From: DATEOR01 sp963841425
Lineage (GTDB): Bacteria; Actinomycetota; Thermoleophilia; Gaiellales; Gaiellaceae
Direction of reading: 5' to 3'
Length of the DNA: 64,000 nucleotides
Assembly (NCBI GenBank): GCA_963841425.1
Contig: CAWJCL010000002.1
Location: 930,001-994,000, forward strand
The position numbers and the translations under genes are program-made. This document shows positions 58,687 to 64,000 of the stretch, piece by piece; within the stretch, counting starts at the first letter, position 1, and the number at the start of each line of letters is the position of its first letter. A model generated the notes under the pieces. It ran no database searches. It was not told where the DNA came from and saw nothing but the letters and a program-made list of their open reading frames with translations.

Positions 58687-59074
58687 ACGTCCTCTGTTCG
58701 AAAGCGATGATGTTGCCGTCGGGATCGCGCGCCCAGGAGGCGCGCAGGTCGCCGATCGAAGCGATTCCGTTTTCGGTCTTCAGCTCCGGGAGGTCGTACT
58801 CCTCGAAGACGACGCCCCGCTCACGCAGGCCGGCGACGACGGAGTCGAGATCGTCGACGCGAAACCCAGCAACCGTGCCGCGGCTCTGGCCTGCGGCGAC
58901 GCTTTCGTAGACGACGAGCGTCCCGTCGCCCGCCCGGAACTCCGCCTCGCGGTTCTCAGGCAGATCGTCCCGACGGATCTGCAGCTCGAGCCCGAGCACG
59001 CCTCCGTAGAAGTCGACCGCCTTGTCCACCTCGGACACCGGGACGATCGCGGCAATCTCTGCATTAACAAGCAC
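58685..59074 (-). CDS. VOC-superfamily (glyoxalase/bleomycin-resistance-like) protein
   Basis: 129 residues with two beta-alpha-beta-beta-beta halves: AEIAAIVPVSEVDKAVDFYG, GTVAGFRVDDLDSVVAGLRE and WARDPDGNIIAFEQRT. The last is the typical DPDGN-x-E metal ligand motif. No catalytic assignment is possible. Preceded by AGGAGGTTTT and bracketed by palindrome copies 7 and 8. Confidence 0.92.
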   Translation of the reverse strand: MLVNAEIAAIVPVSEVDKAVDFYGGVLGLELQIRRDDLPENREAEFRAGDGTLVVYESVAAGQSRGTVAGFRVDDLDSVVAGLRERGVVFEEYDLPELKTENGIASIGDLRASWARDPDGNIIAFEQRT

Positions 59075-59093
59075 GAAAACCTCCTTAAATTCA

Positions 59094-59116
59094 CCAAGTA
59101 ACAGTCTGTTATTTGG
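59094..59116. repeat. Palindromic repeat copy 8
   Basis: CCAAGTAACAG-T-CTGTTATTTGG, 23 bp with one G-T mismatch. It ends 4 bp before the stop of the GNAT gene on the minus strand. Confidence 0.82.
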
Positions 59117-59119
59117 GAC

Positions 59120-59632
59120 TCACGCGCGCCACACGCGCTCGCCCTCGAATTCTTCCTCCGTCTGCTGGAGACCGGCGCGCTCCGCGACGATCTCGGAGGC
59201 TCGGTGCCCCGGGTGAATATTGGCCCCGATGTCGTTCACGCCCTGCCGCTGCACCCACTCGACGAGCGCAATCGCAGCCTCCGAGGCATACCCGTTGCCT
59301 TGCCACGGGATCCCGATCATCCAGCCTAGGCGAGCCACTTCTCGCCCCTGCCCGGATCGCACGGTCGCCTGCACCGTGCCGAGAGCCTGTGAGTCGAGAC
59401 GGCGGCGCACCACCCAGTTCAGCCAATCCTCGCCCTCGCGCGGCGAGCCGGCGGCGAGAAGGATGAAGCGATCGCGGAGTTCGGTGACCGACGCCAGTCG
59501 GTCGCCGGTGAATTCGTGCAGCCGCTCGTCGTCGAGCACCTCGCAGAGCTCGTCCGCGTCCTCGGCCTGAAGCGGCACGAGCACAAGGCGCTCGGTGGTG
59601 ATGATCGCCGCCTCTATCCCCGGAGCGCCCAC
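59120..59632 (-). CDS. GNAT N-acetyltransferase
   Basis: 170 residues, RimJ/RimL-like. Stretches: TTERLVLVPLQAEDADELCE, LNWVVRRRLDSQALGTVQAT, EVARLGWMIGIPWQGNGYAS (acetyl-CoA loop) and GANIHPGHRASEIVAERAGL. No ATG fits: GTG 59632 is chosen, overlapping the amine oxidase stop by 19 bp. Substrate unknown. Confidence 0.85.
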   Translation of the reverse strand: MGAPGIEAAIITTERLVLVPLQAEDADELCEVLDDERLHEFTGDRLASVTELRDRFILLAAGSPREGEDWLNWVVRRRLDSQALGTVQATVRSGQGREVARLGWMIGIPWQGNGYASEAAIALVEWVQRQGVNDIGANIHPGHRASEIVAERAGLQQTEEEFEGERVWRA

Positions 59633-60894
59633 GCGCCCGCCTTGAGCCCGGACTCGATGGCGCCGTCCATGAACCCGGCCCAGCCGTTGGCGAAGTCGCT
59701 GCCGGCGAGGAGGACATTGCCTTCGGGCCGCTGCATCTCGGCGTGGTAGTCCGTGTACCAGCCCGGCCGGTGGATCGCCCACGTGCCGCGCGAGAACTCG
59801 TCGGCGAGCCAGTCGTGGGCGTAGGCTGCGATCGCCTCGTAGCCGGGGATGATGTCGTCGAGCTGGCGCTGCACCGCGTCGAGATCCGAGGCGTCGCAGA
59901 GCTCCTGGTCGAAGCCGAAGCCGATCATGAGCTGCGTCCCGTCGGGGTAGATGATCTCGGTGTCGAGGTAGCCGAAAGGGTGCCCGGGCTTGATCCCGTT
60001 CGTGAAGACCGGCTCACCGCGCGCGTGGACGAAGATCTTGACGCCGCGCGAGGCCTGGCCGAGCTCGATCGCAGCGCGCTTCGTCTCGGAGAGAGGCTGG
60101 TCGAACTCGATCCCGCCGAGCGCGTTCAGCGGCACCGCCACCACCACCTTTCCGGCTTCGATGGTCTCGCCCCCGCGCGTGTGCACCTCGACGCGGCCGT
60201 CCCCCTGCGTGACCGAGGCAACCGGCGTGCCCAGGCGCGTCTCGTAGGGCGCCTTCTTCCAGATTGCCTGCACGAGGCTCTGCGTCCCGTCCCGGAAGGT
60301 GATGCGACCCCCGGTCTGCTGCGTGAGCGCGAGACTGCCGCCCGAGAGGGCGTGCCAGCGAAGCACCGCAACCGCGCCCGCGTCGTCCAGATGCCCGTGC
60401 GCGAGGGACTCGAGCTCGGCCCAGAGGACGTCGCGCTCCTCCTCGTCGAGATCGAGCTCGTCGAGGCGCTCCGCGATCGTCTGCCGGTCGAAGCGCGCCA
60501 GCTTGTCGCCTGAGAGGAGCGGATCATGCGGAAGCGGAAGCGCCTTCTCGACGCCGTCGACGAACTGGTCCCAGCCGCGCTCGGCGATCGCGTCCCGCTC
60601 GGTGATCGGGCCCGAGCGGCGCTCGTCGCCCGCGAACCAGCTCGAGATCTGCGCGTCCTCGCCGAGCTCGACTCCCAGCCCGGCCCGCGTGATCTCGGCC
60701 CAGACGTGCGGCTGGTGCCAGTGCACCCACCCACCGCCGAGCTCGACGTCGGTGTCGTTCCAGCGGTGCGTCCAGGTGCGGCCACCCAACCGGTCGCGCG
60801 CTTCGAGGAGGAGCGTGGAGGCTCCGCCCAGGGTCGTTTCGCGGGCGGCCGTCACCCCCGCGAACCCGCCCCCGATGACGATCACGTCGTACAC
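59614..60894 (-). CDS. FAD-dependent amine oxidase
   Basis: 426 residues. The dinucleotide-binding motif VIVIGGGFAGVTAARE, then LLEARDRLGGRTWTHRW, and the C-terminal FAD stretch NVLLAGSDFANGWAGFMDGA place it in the flavin monoamine oxidase/phytoene-desaturase-like group. It has no signal peptide. The Lys/aromatic-cage active site cannot be verified by eye. The substrate is unknown. GNAT gene overlaps its 3' end. Confidence 0.9.
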   Translation of the reverse strand: MYDVIVIGGGFAGVTAARETTLGGASTLLLEARDRLGGRTWTHRWNDTDVELGGGWVHWHQPHVWAEITRAGLGVELGEDAQISSWFAGDERRSGPITERDAIAERGWDQFVDGVEKALPLPHDPLLSGDKLARFDRQTIAERLDELDLDEEERDVLWAELESLAHGHLDDAGAVAVLRWHALSGGSLALTQQTGGRITFRDGTQSLVQAIWKKAPYETRLGTPVASVTQGDGRVEVHTRGGETIEAGKVVVAVPLNALGGIEFDQPLSETKRAAIELGQASRGVKIFVHARGEPVFTNGIKPGHPFGYLDTEIIYPDGTQLMIGFGFDQELCDASDLDAVQRQLDDIIPGYEAIAAYAHDWLADEFSRGTWAIHRPGWYTDYHAEMQRPEGNVLLAGSDFANGWAGFMDGAIESGLKAGAWALRG

Positions 60895-60975
60895 AGGCGC
60901 GAATCTATCGCGCCCGTCAGCCCGGTATCGACCGATCCCGGCAGGATGCGCTTGCGCGGCACCTAACTACTCCGG

Positions 60976-61653
60976 ATGCGCCTGAATCGGCAGGCCCTGA
61001 TCAGGGCAGTGGACAGCTACGCGAGCCTGCTCGTCCTCCTCCTCGCCAACTTCTTCGTCATCGAGCTCGTGACCGACGCACGCTGGGGCGCGGTCGCGAG
61101 CATCCTCCTCGCGGTGGCCGCGCTCATCGTCGCGATCAGCGATCCAGATGCCGGCGAGGGACTCAAGCTGTGGCACTGGATCCTCATCGCCGTCTGCGTC
61201 GCGATCGCGCCGATCGTCCTCCTCGTCACGTCGTCGTCGGTGCTCGGCGTCGCGTACCTCGTTCCCGTCGGACTGCTCGTCAGCGCCACCCTTCCGGTGA
61301 CCCTGAGCCGCATCGCCCACCACAAGCGGGTCACGGCCGAGACGATCCTCGGCGCCACCTGCGCGTACATCCTCTTCGGGCTCCTCTTCGCCTTCGTCTT
61401 CCTCGCCCTTGGTGAGCTTCGCGACGCGCCGTTCTTCGCCCAGCCCGGGCCGCACGAAGCGTCCGAGTACCTCTACTTCAGCTTCGTCGCGCTGACGACA
61501 CTCGGCTTCGGCGACCTCTCGCCGGCGGTCGGTCTGCCACAGGCGCTGACCGTTATCGAAGCCCTCCTCGGCAGCGTCTTCCTCGTCACCCTGGTCGCGC
61601 GACTCGTGACGCTCTGGGTGCGCCAGGACGAGCTCGGACACGCGCGCGGCTAG
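60976..61653 (+). CDS. Two-pore-helix potassium-channel-like protein
   Basis: 225 residues with about six membrane helices. The pore loop TTLGFGD (174-180) is a K+-selectivity filter variant (TxGYGD with F for Y). Four N-terminal helices lack the Arg pattern of voltage sensors. A tetrameric K+ channel is likely. The gene overlaps the convergent EEP gene by 4 bp. Confidence 0.88.
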   Translation: MRLNRQALIRAVDSYASLLVLLLANFFVIELVTDARWGAVASILLAVAALIVAISDPDAGEGLKLWHWILIAVCVAIAPIVLLVTSSSVLGVAYLVPVGLLVSATLPVTLSRIAHHKRVTAETILGATCAYILFGLLFAFVFLALGELRDAPFFAQPGPHEASEYLYFSFVALTTLGFGDLSPAVGLPQALTVIEALLGSVFLVTLVARLVTLWVRQDELGHARG

Positions 61654-63218
61654 GGCTGGACGATCTTGAAGCGCGGCGATGACGTGACCGACCGGTAGCC
61701 GTCGTCAAGCAGCAGCCGGATCTCGTAGGTGCCCGTGCCGAGCGGCCAGGTCTTCCAGCCGACGAGCGCGGTCGCGGCTGAGATGGTCGTCGAGCCCTCG
61801 ATGGACGCGTGGGTGTACGTGTAGACCAGGTAGTGGCCGTTCCCGCAGTAGCCGGCGGAGCACGTCGAGTTGTTCGGGTTGTCCGCGCTTTCGCCCGCCT
61901 TGTAGACGCCGAGCCAGTCCCACTTCATCCCTGGAGCCTTCTTCCACGAGACGCGGATGGGCTCCCCGACCGTGTAGCGCGACTTGTTCGTCGCGACCGT
62001 CGTCGGCGCGCCGGGCTTGTAGAGCCAGAACCGGGACTGCGAGATCACGTCGCCGCTCGGATCGACGAGCCTCGCCAGGTAGGCGCCCGGAAGAAGAGCG
62101 CCGGTCGGGAACGAGAGCGTCCCGTCGACGGCTCCTCCCGTCGACTTCGTCGCGGCGGGAGCCACCCCGTGGACACGCAGGAGCGATACCTCCTCGCCCG
62201 CTTCACCGGCGGCATGGAAGCGCACGCGGAGCGTCTGCCCCTGCTCCAGGCTCCGCGACTCAACGGCGGCGAGGAGCGGCATCGGGGCGGGCGTGACGTC
62301 GAAGGTCGAGACGACGCCGCGGTGATCCGAGGGCCACGGGTCGACGGCGATGTCGACGTTCGGGTTCCCGGCCTCGCCGACGACGCTGCTTGCGGTCGCC
62401 GTCGCCGGCCCGCTGGAGAGAACCCAGTCGATGCGGTCGTGCACCTCGACCTTTTCGCCCTCGGGCGAGCCCGGAGTCCACGTGAAGCCGGGGCGCGCAA
62501 CCGGGTTCGGGTAGACCGAGCGGAACGAGTCCACGAACCCCGCGTCGGCAAGCGCCTTCGAAGCAGGCCAGACGACCGGGTACGGGACATCGGCACGCAC
62601 CGCGTCGACGGCCGGAGTCCAGTCGAGGTGCGAGGGGGAGTTGAAGTCCCCGGTGAGGAAGACGGGGATGCCCCGCGCGGCGAGCTCCGGCAGCTCCTGG
62701 ATCTCGGTCTGGACGGCCGGCACGCGCAGGTCGTTCTCGAGCTGCAGCACCTCGTCGCGCGTGGCGCCGTCGCGCGCCTCGTAGGGCCCGTACGGCTCGG
62801 CGGGGAGGTGGACGTTCGCCACCGCGACGACGCGCCCCGGCACCGGCTCGACGAAGACGTAGAGCCCGTTCGCGCCGGGCGGGTCGATGATCGGGAAGCG
62901 CGAGATGTACGACGTTCGCTCGCTGTAGTTCCAGCCGAGCTTCTCCGCGATCGTACGCGTGTTCATCGTCGGCTCCTGCAGGCCGACGACGTCGGCGCCG
63001 GAGGCACGGATCGCGACCACGACCTGTTCGAGGGTCTCCGGACAGCCGGCCGGGTCCTTGCAGAACTGCCGCGTCTGCAGGTTCAGCTCGTCGCCCCCGT
63101 AGAAGATGTTGAAGCTCATGACCTTGAGCGTCGTGCTCGCGGTCGGCGCCGGTGCAGCCGAAGCAGCGGAGAGGGCGGCGAGGAGGGCCGCCAAGAGGGC
63201 GATCGAGTTGCGCAGCAT
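61650..63218 (-). CDS. Secreted endonuclease/exonuclease/phosphatase-family protein
   Basis: 522 residues with a signal peptide (cleavage near SAASAA). The EEP domain (about 30-310) gives KVMSFNIFYGGDELN, DVVGLQEPTMNTRTIAEKLG, VFLTGDFNSPSHLDWTPA and WPSDHRGVVSTFD, matching the metal and catalytic His residues. Its C-terminal half (about 315-522) consists of two Ig-like beta domains. The target could be extracellular DNA, phosphodiesters or sphingomyelin-type lipids. Cys pairs in the C-terminus (CSAGYCGN). Confidence 0.9.
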   Translation of the reverse strand: MLRNSIALLAALLAALSAASAAPAPTASTTLKVMSFNIFYGGDELNLQTRQFCKDPAGCPETLEQVVVAIRASGADVVGLQEPTMNTRTIAEKLGWNYSERTSYISRFPIIDPPGANGLYVFVEPVPGRVVAVANVHLPAEPYGPYEARDGATRDEVLQLENDLRVPAVQTEIQELPELAARGIPVFLTGDFNSPSHLDWTPAVDAVRADVPYPVVWPASKALADAGFVDSFRSVYPNPVARPGFTWTPGSPEGEKVEVHDRIDWVLSSGPATATASSVVGEAGNPNVDIAVDPWPSDHRGVVSTFDVTPAPMPLLAAVESRSLEQGQTLRVRFHAAGEAGEEVSLLRVHGVAPAATKSTGGAVDGTLSFPTGALLPGAYLARLVDPSGDVISQSRFWLYKPGAPTTVATNKSRYTVGEPIRVSWKKAPGMKWDWLGVYKAGESADNPNNSTCSAGYCGNGHYLVYTYTHASIEGSTTISAATALVGWKTWPLGTGTYEIRLLLDDGYRSVTSSPRFKIVQP

Positions 63219-63256
63219 CCGCGAAGTGTCTCAGGATAGGCTCGCGGGCGCGACCC

Positions 63257-64000
63257 ATGGCCATCGCCGACTCATCCGAGATCACCCTCGACGAGCTGCA
63301 GCTCAGCGGCCGCAACCACTCGATCCCGCTGGAAGCCCTGAAGCACGACATCACGCCGATCGGGCTCCACTATCTCCTGATCCATTTCGATATCCCGAAG
63401 GTGGATGCGGAGACGTGGCAGCTCGAGGTCGGCGGGCTCGTGGGGAGCCACCTCACTCTCACGCTCGCGGACGTGAAGGCGCGCCCGGCACGGACGATGC
63501 AGGTGACCCTCGAATGTGCGGGCAACGGCCGGGCGCTGATCGAGCCCCGGCCGATGAGCCAGCCGTGGCTCCAGGGCGCCGTCGGCACCGCCGAGTGGAC
63601 GGGCACGCCGCTTGCGCCGCTCCTCGAGGAGGCAGGCCTCGCCGCGGAGGCGAAGGAGGTCGTCTTCAGCGGGCTCGACCGCGGCATCCAGGGCGACCTC
63701 GAGCACGCCTACGAGCGCAGCCTCCCGGTCGCCGAGGCGCAGCGCGACGAGATCCTCCTCGCCTACGAGATCAACGGGCAGCCGCTTCCTCCGCAGCACG
63801 GCTTTCCGCTCCGTCTGATCGTCCCCGGGTGGTACGGGATGACGCACGTGAAGTGGCTGCGTGCGATCACCGCCGTGGCCGAGCCGTTCGCGGGCTGGCA
63901 GCAGGACGTCGCCTACCACGTGCGCGAGTCCGAGGACGAGCAGGGGGAGCCCGTCACCCGCATCAAGCCGCGCTCGCTGATGGTGCCGCCGGGGATCCCG
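63257..64000 (+). CDS. Molybdopterin-dependent sulfite-oxidase family enzyme (5' part)
   Basis: Only the first 248 codons are in the window and the frame is open at the right edge. The Moco domain is clear: GGLVGSHLTLTLADVKARP, TLECAGNGRALIEPRP with the molybdenum-ligand Cys87, VGTAEWTGTPLAPLLEEAGL and GFPLRLIVPGWYGMTHVKWL. No Tat signal is visible at the N-terminus, so it may be cytoplasmic, unlike MsrP. Likely oxidises sulfite or a related sulfur compound. Confidence 0.93.
   Translation, partial: MAIADSSEITLDELQLSGRNHSIPLEALKHDITPIGLHYLLIHFDIPKVDAETWQLEVGGLVGSHLTLTLADVKARPARTMQVTLECAGNGRALIEPRPMSQPWLQGAVGTAEWTGTPLAPLLEEAGLAAEAKEVVFSGLDRGIQGDLEHAYERSLPVAEAQRDEILLAYEINGQPLPPQHGFPLRLIVPGWYGMTHVKWLRAITAVAEPFAGWQQDVAYHVRESEDEQGEPVTRIKPRSLMVPPGIP

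Noticed and set aside
44733..59116. Palindrome pairs as ends of single-gene mobile cassettes around the carbonic anhydrase and VOC genes
   Set aside because: The pairs bracket these genes, but each single copy is also simply at the 3' end of a neighbour, there are no target duplications, and flanking genes are normal. 3'-end placement explains all eight copies.

Overview
The window is one continuous stretch of GC-rich chromosome with actinobacterial character. Genes are tightly packed with GTG and ATGA/GTGA overlaps, and they include ThyX, FolE2, an anti-sigma protein of RskA type, a LytR_C protein, a PSP1 protein next to holB/tmk, and an MprAB-like two-component pair. A complete type IV pilus locus without a secretin in a cell that looks monoderm points to Actinomycetota, probably class Thermoleophilia (Gaiellales or Solirubrobacterales). 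That placement is an inference from gene content, not a database result. There is no phage, insertion sequence, CRISPR or rRNA. Two tRNAs (Tyr-GTA, Thr-CGT) are present.

Layout. 1-0.6 kb: remnant of a RibD-C type reductase. 0.6-17.8 kb: type IV pilus locus (pilC, three minor prepilins plus the major pilin, pilT-pilM-pilN-pilO and a pilP-like gene, pilB, pilD, a second pilT, a PASTA protein, and a lytic transglycosylase/M23 wall hydrolase). 17.9-30 kb: tRNA-Tyr, CDF transporter, membrane glycosyltransferase, housekeeping sigma factor, asparaginase-like protein, Fpg/Nei glycosylase, HD-GYP phosphodiesterase, pseudo-histidine kinase, FolE2, PlsY. 30-38 kb: SOD, a short-chain reductase, two sigma/anti-sigma modules, ThyX, a secreted metalloprotease. 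38-44.7 kb: HtrA protease divergent from an OmpR-type regulator and kinase, then a secreted helical protein, ApbE, a haem-type membrane reductase and SodA. 44.7-54.7 kb: carbonic anhydrase, a membrane-anchored ECF sigma, PSP1-holB-tmk, sugar epimerase, LytR_C protein, HemE, HemH, methyltransferase, ureohydrolase. 54.8-64 kb: ferritin-like protein, MFS transporter, SRPBCC and SMP-30 proteins, VOC and GNAT proteins, amine oxidase, K+ channel, secreted EEP phosphohydrolase, and the start of a sulfite-oxidase family gene.

The strongest unexplained signal is regulatory. Upstream of nearly every transcription unit of the pilus locus there is a sigma-28/WhiG-type promoter: a TNAA-like -35, 16 bp, then GCCGATNN. 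The same element precedes genes elsewhere in the window (membrane glycosyltransferase, HD-GYP protein, a CS/Hsp20-like small protein, a secreted metalloprotease). In eight units the -10 box lies only 7-9 bp before the start codon, which predicts leaderless or nearly leaderless mRNAs. pilC and the divergent pilV-like gene use a mirror-image pair sharing one -35 tetramer. No sigma-28-like gene is in the window, so the regulator must be elsewhere.

Two other signals are independent of this. An AT-rich palindrome (AGTAACAG-W-CTGTTACT) occurs eight times, each time just 3' of a gene. CCTAAGA direct repeats with an 11-bp period lie both in the htrA/regulator divergent region and just after the kinase gene, as expected for operators of the OmpR-type regulator.
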